NCBI GenBank assembly: GCA_002315745.1
Contig: DCID01000007.1
Span: forward strand, 20,211-84,210
Length of the DNA stretch: 64,000 nucleotides
DNA from: Bacteroidales bacterium UBA1735
Lineage (GTDB): Bacteria; Bacteroidota; Bacteroidia; Bacteroidales; Paludibacteraceae
Reading direction: 5' to 3'
Within the stretch, counting starts at the first letter, position 1. Each line of letters begins with the position of its first letter. Below the pieces are notes generated by a model. The model searched no databases and was not told where the DNA came from. It saw only the letters and a list, made by a program, of their open reading frames with translations. Of the stretch, positions 16,241 to 25,391 are shown piece after piece. The position numbers and the translations under genes were made by a program.

Positions 16241-19200
16241 ATGAGACACAAACTACTTATGTTACTGGCTGGTTTAATGATGACCGTAGCCAGTTTTGCA
16301 GGCAAAGAGGAACTCTATGTCCTGTACGAGGGGTTTGAAAGTGACAGCACTTTTGCCACTTGGAGTCAAGAGAATGTGCTGGGTAATCAAGCTTGGGCAG
16401 TTGAACCCGATTCAGTTGCCAAGTTCCCCATTGGAGCGTTTGAGGGGAACTATAGAGCCGCTTTACGCAACACCTCTTCGCAGACTCAACATTTCGTAAC
16501 CCGTTTAGTTTCACCTGTCATGAACATCTCGGAGACTTTCCGACCTATTCTGGTGTTCGCCCATGCGCAAGCTCAACGCACTGGCGACTTCGACACGCTC
16601 CGCGTGTACTACCGCACCAGTGCGGAAGGCCGTTGGGTCAAACTCAAAGAGTTCGACGAGAAGATCACTAAATGGCAACTGGACACTATTGCCCTGCCTG
16701 CCCAATGTGCGACCTATCAGATTGCCTTTGAAGGCACAGATAATTATGGTCGTGGAATCGCGTTAGACGAGGTGATTGTTCGTCCCGAACCCACCTGCGA
16801 GACCGCTAACAACATCAGTTTCAATGGTTTGACCGTCAACTCTGTTGACCTGCAATGGATTGGATCGTTCGATACAGACTCCTTCCATGTCGTCTTATCC
16901 ACGGCAGCAGAAGATCCCGCATCCGTTGTTTTGGATACGATGGTCTATGACTTCGGCGTCCAAATAACAGGCTTGATCCAGAACACCAAGTACTATGTAG
17001 CTATCCAAGCTAACTGTGGTATGGAGCAAGCAGAATGGGCACAAACATCCTTCACTACGAAGAACCAAGTCAACGTGCCTTATGTACAAGACTTCAACAT
17101 GGAATATGCGGCTGGAACTATCAGCCACGTGGACTACTGGACACACGGCACCAGCATCAAGAAAGAGGATCTGTCGATGGAGTTTATGCCTTTCATCAAT
17201 CAGAATTCCTCCGAGACTTCGTTGAAGAACTATTCGTATTCTTCTACAACCTGTCTCGTCTTCACGGGTGCACGTAACACCTCTTCCGCTATTCCTGCGG
17301 GCGAGTATGTCTATGCCGCTACCCCCGAGATCAATATCGAGCGCATCCAAGACGCACAAGCCGAGTTCTGGGGAACGGTTTATACCTATTACAATAACGA
17401 TATGGCAGCCGGTCTCATCGTCGGTGTTATGACCGATCCTTCCGACTTCACCACCTTCGTGCCTGTGGACACCGTCTATATCCAAGGTGCACAGACTTTC
17501 GATCGTTTTACTGTCTATTTCTCTGACTACAAAGGAGATGGTAAGTACATCGCTTTTGCAAGTAATTTCACGGAGAAGGACAATATCTTCTACATGGATG
17601 ATCTCACTATCAAGTCAGCACCTGCTGTTAAAGCTCCTACTAACGTGAGTGTGTTCAATACCACTTCTACGAGTTTGATGGTGAATGCGAACATGAATGG
17701 CGAGAGTGCTTCTAAACTCTATATCACCAAGCACACCGTTAATCCTACGACCCAACGCGTGCTGCTCGATCCGACCGATTCTACGTTTGGTGCAGAGAAC
17801 ATCATCGCTACGTATGATGTCACCGCGTTCCCATACAAAGTCGAACTGCCTGCTACTGTTAATGGTCAGTTCGTACAAGTGTATGTACAGAACATCAAGG
17901 GCGAGCAAGGTAGTGATTTCCCTCTGCCTATCAAGCAACTCATTCCTATGCGTTGGGATGGTGTTTCCGAGTTCATACTAAACTTTGATACCACCACTGC
18001 ATCTAAGAACTACACTGTCAACGAGTTAAAGAACTTCTGGAACAACTCCGCATCCTATACCTACCCGTACGAGATGATCACAGACGTTATGGTTCAACCC
18101 GGTCTGAGTTCGTCTTCGACCATCTATACGGTTCGTTATCCATTATTGAGTTCCGCAGCTTCCAAGTATCATAGTGCAAAGGGGGCCGTTTATCTCAAAC
18201 GCGACCGCCGTGTCTTTGGGGATGGTACAGTATGGGTTATGCCTCACGGACAATACATTGCTTTGCCCGAGATCGCAGTCGCAGATATTGCGGACTCCTA
18301 TATCCAGTTCTACTCCGCTTCCTATAGCAATGCTCACCCCGAAGCAGCCGGTGTCTATGTCGGTATGATGACCGACCCATTCGATGCCACTACGTTTGAT
18401 ACGATCGCTTTGGTGACTACGGAGAATGACTTCCGTATGGCACTCGTTTCCTTCGCGGACTACAAGGGTGCAGGAACTTTCCCTGCTATCATGGCTGCCA
18501 CCATGCTTACCGACGAGAGTTGGTCTGGTGGTTCAGGCTCAGGTAGCGGTTCGTCCTATAAGGACTACTACATGAGTGCTACTTGGATTGACGATATCTC
18601 TTATCTCAAGAAAGGTGGTTGCATGCCTGCTACCGCCCTCAAGGCTGAGAATATCTCCTTTGACAAAGCTACCCTCGTATGGAATGCCAACGAGATGAAG
18701 GAATGGATTGTCAATGTCTATAAGGATGCTGCGAAGAAAGATACCCTCTTGAGCGACACTGTGAAGGTAAATAGCCTATCGTTGGATTCACTCATGCCTC
18801 ATACCACCTATTGGTTTGAAGTCATCGCACTCTGCGGTGGTAAGGAGTATCCATCTGATCTTTCTTCGTTCAAGACCATCTGCCGTCCTTCCGAACTCAT
18901 TCCTTATACAGAAGACTTCGAGAGTTATACGGGCGGTTCTACTACCCAAGACCTTCCTGCTTGCTGGACTATCCAGTTGCAGAAATATACCTACTCGGGT
19001 AGCGGCGAAAGCAGCACCTCTTGGTATCCATATATCTACAACTATGCTTCTACGGCACACGCTGGTAATAAGTGCTTCTACTTCTGCTATAGCAGTTCTA
19101 CGACAGGTGTAACACCTTCTATGGTGGGCAAACCCTCTGTAGCTGTATTGCCTCTGATGAGCGAGCGTTTGGATACCCTCCAACTGAGCTTCTGGATGAA

Positions 19201-22200
19201 GGCGGGTGGTAGTGCACTCGTGAACGATACCGTTTATGTGGGTGTCATGTCCGATCCTGAGGATATATCTACTTTCGATACCATTACCATGGTACGATCC
19301 ACGCTCAACTACACCGAGTACATCGTTCGTCTGGAGAACTACAAGGGTGAGGGCAAGTACATCGCCTTCATGAAGACCGCTCGTGAATCGTCTCGTAGCC
19401 TCTATATTGATGATGTTAAAGTGGATTTCCTCGCTAACTGCGAGAAGATCCAAGGCGTTGCTGCTTCTAACTTCCATTCGGCAGGTGCTACCATCTCTTG
19501 GGTAGCACAATCATCTTCCTTATGGGAAATGGTGGTAACCGACAAGTCCGTGGCTGATCCAGCCGCAGCAGGTACTAACCTCGTTCAGGACACAATCGTC
19601 GCTGCTAATCCATTCAGCATCGACTTCTGCCCGGAGACCAACAAAGAGTACTTCGTCTATGTTCGCGCTATCTGCGACGAAAGCAACAAGGGTGAGTGGT
19701 CGAACGAGATCAGCTTTAAGACCATTTGCGTCGCTCAATCCGCTGCTGAATACGGTTTGATTGACTTCGCCGAGAAGGACTTCAAGACCAATAAGTTCCC
19801 CTGCTGGACAGTGGGTCGTCGTGAGGGTACTACCGCTGTTCCTTCCATCACCGATGGCAGCCACCTCTATATGTTCAACTCCGCTACATCCGAAGGTGCA
19901 TACGCCATCATGCCTCCTATCGACATCGATAGCATCAATCGTCTGCAAGTACGTTTCACCGCTGCGGGTGGTACAGGTGCTGCTTACTTACGCGAACTGA
20001 CCGTAGGTATCATCACCAACCCCAACGACCTCAGTACTTTCACGCCGTTGGAGACCGTTAAGTTACCATTGGTAGCTACGACGATTAGCAAAGCCAACCA
20101 TACCAAGAACCTCGAAGAGGCACAGACCTATGTTGTTCGTTTCAATGACTACTTCGGTGACTATGAGGGCAACTATGGTAAGCAGATCATGTTCATCTCC
20201 GAGAACGGTGGTGTAGCCAACTACGTCTATATCTACTCCATGCAAGTGGATACGATCCCATCTTGTTGGGAGCCTATCAACATTGATGAGGTAGAGGTGA
20301 ATACCTACGACGCTACCATGGCTTGGGACAGCATCAGCAATAACTACGAAGTACAACTGCTCAACGCGAAGAAAGAAGTGATTGTAGATACCCTCGTAGC
20401 TAATAACTCGATTAAGTTCGAGGGTCTCGAGATGCTTACTTCCTACTATATGCAAGTGCGTACTATCTGCGGCATCGGTGACACCAGTTTCTGGTCACCT
20501 ATGGCTAAGTTCACCACCCAATGCCCTGTGGCTTACGAACTGCCTTACGAGGAGAACTTCGATTCCTATACCGCTAAGACCACGGCTCCACGTGTTCAAC
20601 CGAACTGCTGGACAACTTGGTATAATGGCTTAGACGCTGTAACGGCTTCCACCGCTTACTGCTACATCTATGCTACCGCGAAGAAAGGTACTTCTGGTAA
20701 TGGCTTCTACATGGGCTCGACCACAGGTAATGCCGCAGGTACTACTCCTGCTACGCAATCCGTAGTCGTTCTACCTGCCATGAATGGCTTGCAGACGGGT
20801 CTGCTGCACTTCAATGCCAAGGCTTCTAGCACCACGGGTACACGTGCCCTCAAGATTGGTATGGCGGAATACAACGAACCTTACGACAGCATCCTCAGCA
20901 CAGTTGTTTGGATCGACTCGGTTGAGGATATTGCTGGCAAAGACTGGACTTATTACACCTTCGATTTGGCTGCATACAAAGGTGCAGGCAAGCACATCGT
21001 TATCATGAACTATGGTGGCAATCTGGCTGCAACTTCGCTCTCAACGACTGGTCAATACGTATATATCGACGATATCTATGTAGAGAAAGCACCTTCGTGC
21101 TTCCGTCCTATTGATGCTGCCTTCCAAAGCGCAACGGCTAACTCGCTCACCTTCTCTTGGAAACCACAAGGCGAAGAGATACAGTGGGATGTAGTATGCG
21201 TAGAGAAGGATGCCGAGATCGGTACAACCTTCATCACCGTCGATACGATTCCTGCTACCATTACAGGCTTGCAAGATAGTAAGGAGTACGACTTCTATGT
21301 ACGCGCTAACTGCGGTGGCGGTGATGTCTCCGAATGGAGTGCAGTGGCTTCTGGTAAGACCCTCTGCCGTGTGAATGCCGAGGATGCTGCATGGAACTTC
21401 GACGATGCTGCTACCCAAGTGCAGAGCACGCTCTCTACCTCGACTACCTACAAGGAAGAGCAATGCTGGCTCTATGGTAACAAGATGAGTACATCGTACT
21501 CCTATGCTCCTTATATTAACAAGAACAGCTATTCTTCGGAAGTTATCTCTACTAGATATGCTTATTCCGATAGTTGCGCTTACAAGTTCTACTCTACTGC
21601 AACTTATAATGGTGCATACGTCGTTATTCCTGAACTCATTGCCGATCTCGACACCATGCAAATCAGCTTCAAGGGTCGTGCCGTTTACGAGTCTTACAGC
21701 ACCACTGCTGCTACGCGTGGTCAGTTCACCAAGTACTACAACACCTATGCTACGGGGACGTACGCACGTGGTATCAAGGTAGGTACGGTGACCGATCCAT
21801 ACGATATGTCCACCTTCGAGGAGTTGGTTGACTACCAGTTCCAAGAGGTAACGAATGCCGTTTGCTCGACCAAGGTCGAAGGCGACTACTGGGAGGATGT
21901 AACCGTTTCGCTCTATCAGGCTAAAGGTAAATTTATTGTCTTCCTCTCTGAATACAATGCAACCAACTACGCATGGATTGATAATGTCCGCGTAGAGAAA
22001 GAGTCGGGTCTGAACATGCCTACCAAGCTCCAATTGAACGAAGAAACGCTCATAGGTGACTACGCTGAATTCACTTGGGCTTCACGTGCGCCGAAGTTCG
22101 AAGTTGTTCTCAAGAACGATAAGGACAGCATCCTACGTACCGACACCGTCACCACAATGGCTTATGCCTTCAGTGCTCTGGAGCCTATCACTAACTACGT

Positions 22201-24892
22201 CGTAGAGGTGAGCGCTATGGATGCCGAAGGACAAGTCAAATCGGCTGCTGCTAAGAAAGTCTTCAAGACCCCTTGTATGCCTACTACTATGGACAAGGCT
22301 AAATGGGACTTCAAGAACGCTTCCAACGCTTACACGGGTAGTACTAGTTATCTCATACCTGACTGCTGGGATGCAGGGCAGTTGACTAAGGCTTCGGCTA
22401 CGTCCTTGCTTTATATGCCACAGGCTAAGCAGAACAATGGTAACACGTACAACTACTCGCGTGATAAAGAGGATAAGACCGACCGCGCATTGCAGTTCTA
22501 TAACTACTCCAACACCTATGGTAATAGTTATGCTATCCTGCCCGAACTCAATGTGAACATGGACAGCACCGCTCTCCGTTTCTGGGTACGTTGCGCACAG
22601 TTCTGGCCTGCTGATGCTGCTTTGGCAGCCAACAAAAACAAAGCACGCGAAGCCAACACCAACTATCCGAAGGAACTGCAGGTAGGTGTCATCACCGATG
22701 AGGCTGATCCTACGACCTTCACGATGATTGACCGCGTTGTTTATCCGTACGAGATCCTTGCTACCAACTACGATTACAACGATGAATCGGGTAACAACTA
22801 CTGGTACGAGGTTATCCTGCCTCTCAAGAAATACAAAGATCTTGGTCGTATCGTTCTCTTCTACCCATTGGGCACGAAGACGGGTTATATGTACATCGAC
22901 GACATGGAAGTAGTCATGGCTGACTTCTGCACGCCTATCACCAACATCCAAGCGGCTAATATCTCATCCGATGCGATGGATATCACTTGGTCTATCGTAG
23001 GTAAAGATAGCGTACAACTGCAAGTTGCTACAACAGCTGAGTTCGACTCGGCTTCCATCGTGGTAGATAGTATCTTGGTCGACGCCGAAGGCTTGTATCA
23101 AGTGAAGGATCTGCAACCTGGTCAAGACTACTATGCTCGTCTCATGCACTTCTGCGCAGAAGACGAAGCGTCTGATTGGGCTGTCAGCGAGAAAATCACT
23201 ACCTACTACGCTGTTCGCTTCACCGAGAAGTTCAACGAAGTTCGCACCTATCCTACCAACTGGAGCCGTGCTAACTCGAAGGTCAAAGAGGTTCTCTACG
23301 ACAGTATCACACCTAACCCAATCGCTGAAAGCATCACCGCTAACTGGGTACGTGATCCGAACACAGGTGACATCGCTGTTTCGACAGGTACGGCTACCGG
23401 TTCATCCTCTTCTTCCACCTATTACAACTACTGGTTGATCACTCCTATGATTGACCTCACGAAGTTAGGTTCAGAGGATTCGCTCATGCTCACCTTCGAT
23501 GCTTATCTCACGAACAATAATGGTAACCAACCATTCAACCTGCCTGCTATCCACGACCAGTTAGTCGTTGTAGTCAGCCTCGATGGTGGTAAGACCTTCT
23601 TGCGTGAGAATGCGACCATCTGGGCAGTGGATACTACCGATGCTGATCGTGCTTATGACTTCACAGGCACAAAGGCTATCCGTATGATCGACCTGTCTAA
23701 GTATGCGGGTCAAAATATCAAGATCGCCTTTGCACACAGCGCATACAGTGAGTTAGGTGTTGCTTGCTCGAGCAACGAGATGCATGTAGACAATGTCCAA
23801 CTCAACACCTACGTTAAGAACGAGTATGCTCAGACTATCCTGGAGTGGACAGACTATGAGGACGCTAACTTCCAATTGGATGCTGACGAACTCATTCCTG
23901 GTACAACTACCACTTATGAGAAGTATGTGCAATCTACTGGCATCAACGATGACCAATACACGATTCTGAACTTGACCGTTGTTCCTGAGATTATCAATAC
24001 CATCGCAGACACCATCTGCTATGGTGATAACTATATGGAGAACAACTTCGAGATTTATGGTGCTACTAAGGGCGCTGAGTACAAGCAAAAACTCACTACT
24101 ATTTCAGGTGCAGACTCGACTGTTATCCTCAACCTCTACGTGTATGCGAAGATTGAGTCCACCGTCGAGAAGACCATCTGCCAAGGTGACTACTTTGAGT
24201 TCAATGGTGTGAAGTATTACACCAACACCATCCATACCGATACCCTCATTTCGTTGGTAACGGGTTGCGATAGTCTCAACACCCTCTATCTCACCGTTAA
24301 CGCTATTCTCACCGGTACAACCGAAGAGCATCTATGCCCAGGCGACTCCGTCGAGTTTGGTAAGTATGGTAAGATTGGCAAAGAAGGTACCTATATAGAT
24401 ACAATCAAGAACGCACTTGGTTGCGATAGCGTTGCCACGCTCATCGTTTATACGCATAACAGCGATTCTTCGACCACCCGCGCTATCATTCTCCAAGGTG
24501 AGAAGTATAACAAGGGTCCATGGCAAGGTCTTGGTACGGCTGGCGATTATCCTGTTACTCTCCAAACCGTTTGGGGTTGCGACAGCGTCGCTACGCTCCA
24601 CTTGATGGTAGCTGATGTCACCCTCCAAGTCACCGACCAGATTCAAGTCGAAGATCTGCCTTATATCGTCAACGATACAGAACTGCTGCCTGTAGGTACA
24701 GTTGAAGGTACTTATGTTCGCAATATCGAGGTTAGTGGCCAGAATGTTCAACTCACCATCATCGTGGGTGAACCGACCGGCTATAACAATGTCGATGCAG
24801 AAGATAACACCATCAAGCGTATCGAAGACAATCAGCTCATCATCTACAAGAACGGCAAACGCTACAACGCCCTCGGCGCTGAAGTCCGTTAA
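16241..24892 (+). CDS. Giant modular surface adhesin, about 2,883 residues
   Basis: A very large exported protein. The start at 16241 gives signal peptide MRHKLLMLLAGLMMTVASFA; the upstream ATG at 16157 would lie inside the preceding gene. It alternates nine jelly-roll (cleaved-adhesin or MAM-like) modules with eight fn3-like modules. Each adhesin begins like YTEDFESYTG, has CWT near its start, and carries a YVGVMSDPEDISTF-type strand and a YIDDVKV-type ending. The fn3 modules begin near nt 16795, 17630, 18620, 19435, 20265, 21100, 22010 and 22925. Four GCDS/GADS repeats follow (about 23970-24620), then the tail QLIIYKNGKRYNALGAEVR, shared with A1. A GGSGSGSGSS loop lies near nt 18525-18555. 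It has no canonical T9SS sorting domain. Probable role: adhesion or surface matrix. The single-frame ORF is intact. Confidence 0.88.
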   Translation: MRHKLLMLLAGLMMTVASFAGKEELYVLYEGFESDSTFATWSQENVLGNQAWAVEPDSVAKFPIGAFEGNYRAALRNTSSQTQHFVTRLVSPVMNISETFRPILVFAHAQAQRTGDFDTLRVYYRTSAEGRWVKLKEFDEKITKWQLDTIALPAQCATYQIAFEGTDNYGRGIALDEVIVRPEPTCETANNISFNGLTVNSVDLQWIGSFDTDSFHVVLSTAAEDPASVVLDTMVYDFGVQITGLIQNTKYYVAIQANCGMEQAEWAQTSFTTKNQVNVPYVQDFNMEYAAGTISHVDYWTHGTSIKKEDLSMEFMPFINQNSSETSLKNYSYSSTTCLVFTGARNTSSAIPAGEYVYAATPEINIERIQDAQAEFWGTVYTYYNNDMAAGLIVGVMTDPSDFTTFVPVDTVYIQGAQTFDRFTVYFSDYKGDGKYIAFASNFTEKDNIFYMDDLTIKSAPAVKAPTNVSVFNTTSTSLMVNANMNGESASKLYITKHTVNPTTQRVLLDPTDSTFGAENIIATYDVTAFPYKVELPATVNGQFVQVYVQNIKGEQGSDFPLPIKQLIPMRWDGVSEFILNFDTTTASKNYTVNELKNFWNNSASYTYPYEMITDVMVQPGLSSSSTIYTVRYPLLSSAASKYHSAKGAVYLKRDRRVFGDGTVWVMPHGQYIALPEIAVADIADSYIQFYSASYSNAHPEAAGVYVGMMTDPFDATTFDTIALVTTENDFRMALVSFADYKGAGTFPAIMAATMLTDESWSGGSGSGSGSSYKDYYMSATWIDDISYLKKGGCMPATALKAENISFDKATLVWNANEMKEWIVNVYKDAAKKDTLLSDTVKVNSLSLDSLMPHTTYWFEVIALCGGKEYPSDLSSFKTICRPSELIPYTEDFESYTGGSTTQDLPACWTIQLQKYTYSGSGESSTSWYPYIYNYASTAHAGNKCFYFCYSSSTTGVTPSMVGKPSVAVLPLMSERLDTLQLSFWMKAGGSALVNDTVYVGVMSDPEDISTFDTITMVRSTLNYTEYIVRLENYKGEGKYIAFMKTARESSRSLYIDDVKVDFLANCEKIQGVAASNFHSAGATISWVAQSSSLWEMVVTDKSVADPAAAGTNLVQDTIVAANPFSIDFCPETNKEYFVYVRAICDESNKGEWSNEISFKTICVAQSAAEYGLIDFAEKDFKTNKFPCWTVGRREGTTAVPSITDGSHLYMFNSATSEGAYAIMPPIDIDSINRLQVRFTAAGGTGAAYLRELTVGIITNPNDLSTFTPLETVKLPLVATTISKANHTKNLEEAQTYVVRFNDYFGDYEGNYGKQIMFISENGGVANYVYIYSMQVDTIPSCWEPINIDEVEVNTYDATMAWDSISNNYEVQLLNAKKEVIVDTLVANNSIKFEGLEMLTSYYMQVRTICGIGDTSFWSPMAKFTTQCPVAYELPYEENFDSYTAKTTAPRVQPNCWTTWYNGLDAVTASTAYCYIYATAKKGTSGNGFYMGSTTGNAAGTTPATQSVVVLPAMNGLQTGLLHFNAKASSTTGTRALKIGMAEYNEPYDSILSTVVWIDSVEDIAGKDWTYYTFDLAAYKGAGKHIVIMNYGGNLAATSLSTTGQYVYIDDIYVEKAPSCFRPIDAAFQSATANSLTFSWKPQGEEIQWDVVCVEKDAEIGTTFITVDTIPATITGLQDSKEYDFYVRANCGGGDVSEWSAVASGKTLCRVNAEDAAWNFDDAATQVQSTLSTSTTYKEEQCWLYGNKMSTSYSYAPYINKNSYSSEVISTRYAYSDSCAYKFYSTATYNGAYVVIPELIADLDTMQISFKGRAVYESYSTTAATRGQFTKYYNTYATGTYARGIKVGTVTDPYDMSTFEELVDYQFQEVTNAVCSTKVEGDYWEDVTVSLYQAKGKFIVFLSEYNATNYAWIDNVRVEKESGLNMPTKLQLNEETLIGDYAEFTWASRAPKFEVVLKNDKDSILRTDTVTTMAYAFSALEPITNYVVEVSAMDAEGQVKSAAAKKVFKTPCMPTTMDKAKWDFKNASNAYTGSTSYLIPDCWDAGQLTKASATSLLYMPQAKQNNGNTYNYSRDKEDKTDRALQFYNYSNTYGNSYAILPELNVNMDSTALRFWVRCAQFWPADAALAANKNKAREANTNYPKELQVGVITDEADPTTFTMIDRVVYPYEILATNYDYNDESGNNYWYEVILPLKKYKDLGRIVLFYPLGTKTGYMYIDDMEVVMADFCTPITNIQAANISSDAMDITWSIVGKDSVQLQVATTAEFDSASIVVDSILVDAEGLYQVKDLQPGQDYYARLMHFCAEDEASDWAVSEKITTYYAVRFTEKFNEVRTYPTNWSRANSKVKEVLYDSITPNPIAESITANWVRDPNTGDIAVSTGTATGSSSSSTYYNYWLITPMIDLTKLGSEDSLMLTFDAYLTNNNGNQPFNLPAIHDQLVVVVSLDGGKTFLRENATIWAVDTTDADRAYDFTGTKAIRMIDLSKYAGQNIKIAFAHSAYSELGVACSSNEMHVDNVQLNTYVKNEYAQTILEWTDYEDANFQLDADELIPGTTTTYEKYVQSTGINDDQYTILNLTVVPEIINTIADTICYGDNYMENNFEIYGATKGAEYKQKLTTISGADSTVILNLYVYAKIESTVEKTICQGDYFEFNGVKYYTNTIHTDTLISLVTGCDSLNTLYLTVNAILTGTTEEHLCPGDSVEFGKYGKIGKEGTYIDTIKNALGCDSVATLIVYTHNSDSSTTRAIILQGEKYNKGPWQGLGTAGDYPVTLQTVWGCDSVATLHLMVADVTLQVTDQIQVEDLPYIVNDTELLPVGTVEGTYVRNIEVSGQNVQLTIIVGEPTGYNNVDAEDNTIKRIEDNQLIIYKNGKRYNALGAEVR

Positions 24893-24912
24893 CCACTCGT
24901 AGTATAGTACAT

Positions 24913-24947
24913 AAAAAGGCTGCCATTTGGTAGCCTTTTTTGTTTTT
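24913..24947 (+). terminator. Rho-independent terminator of the surface locus
   Basis: Near-perfect hairpin: AAAAAGGCTGCC pairs through one G-T wobble with GGTAGCCTTTTT around an ATTT loop, followed by a T-rich run. It lies 20 bases after the giant gene's stop codon and is the clearest terminator in the window. Confidence 0.9.
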
Positions 24948-24960
24948 TATATAGAAATTA

Positions 24961-24992
24961 TTTGCATATTCCAAAAAAAAGTTGTATCTTTG
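24961..24992 (+). promoter_or_regulatory. Promoter of the bactofilin-porE-thyA-folA operon
   Basis: TTTG (24961-24964), 20 bases, TATCTTTG (24985-24992), followed by CGGCG and a T-run. The -33 element has the extended form TTTGCATATT also seen at 30926 and 62142. The predicted leader is about 30 nt with no Shine-Dalgarno. Confidence 0.85.
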
Positions 24993-25028
24993 CGGCGTTT
25001 TTTGTGAACTCATTTAAAAGTAGATAAT

Positions 25029-25391
25029 ATGACTAATCAACCTCAACAGACGGGAACGCTATATAACGCGCTGACCGCTGGCAGTAAAATCATTGGCACC
25101 ATCGTCGCAGATTCTGACTTCCGCATCGATGGCGTCGTAGAAGGTGACATCCAGTCCAATGGCAAAGTGGTCATTGGAGAGCAAGGCCGTATCAAAGGTA
25201 ACATCGAGTGCCAAAACGCCGAGATTTTAGGTCGTTTGGAAGGCAAGATAGAGACTAAGCACACCTTGGCGCTGCGCGCATCCGGAAACATCCAAGGCGA
25301 TGTGACCACCCAAACACTCATCGTTGAGCCTAATGCTGTATTCAACGGCTCGTGCTCTATGGGTAAAGTTGCAACAGAGAAGAAACAATGA
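25029..25391 (+). CDS. Bactofilin family protein
   Basis: A 120-residue bactofilin (polymer-forming cytoskeletal protein). The body is a right-handed beta-helix, with short hydrophobic repeats such as FRIDGVVEGDIQSNGKVVIGE and GRIKGNIECQNAEILGRLEGKI, flanked by short disordered ends. Bactofilins are known to form nucleotide-independent filaments at the inner face of the membrane and to guide cell shape or localise envelope enzymes. First gene of an operon; its stop overlaps the next start by four bases (ATGA). Confidence 0.93.
   Translation: MTNQPQQTGTLYNALTAGSKIIGTIVADSDFRIDGVVEGDIQSNGKVVIGEQGRIKGNIECQNAEILGRLEGKIETKHTLALRASGNIQGDVTTQTLIVEPNAVFNGSCSMGKVATEKKQ

Noticed and set aside
18525..18555. 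GGSGSGSGSS loop in the giant as sign of an engineered linker
   Set aside because: It lies in a natural domain loop, with host-like codons and homologous flanking strands; natural Gly/Ser loops are common in such proteins.
21041..22033. Long open frame on the minus strand (330 codons) inside the giant gene, with others like it at 18788-19510 and 22133-22951
   Set aside because: The composition is unlike a protein-coding frame, no family features are visible, and the plus-strand gene there has clear repeated domains. They are shadow frames of biased codon use.
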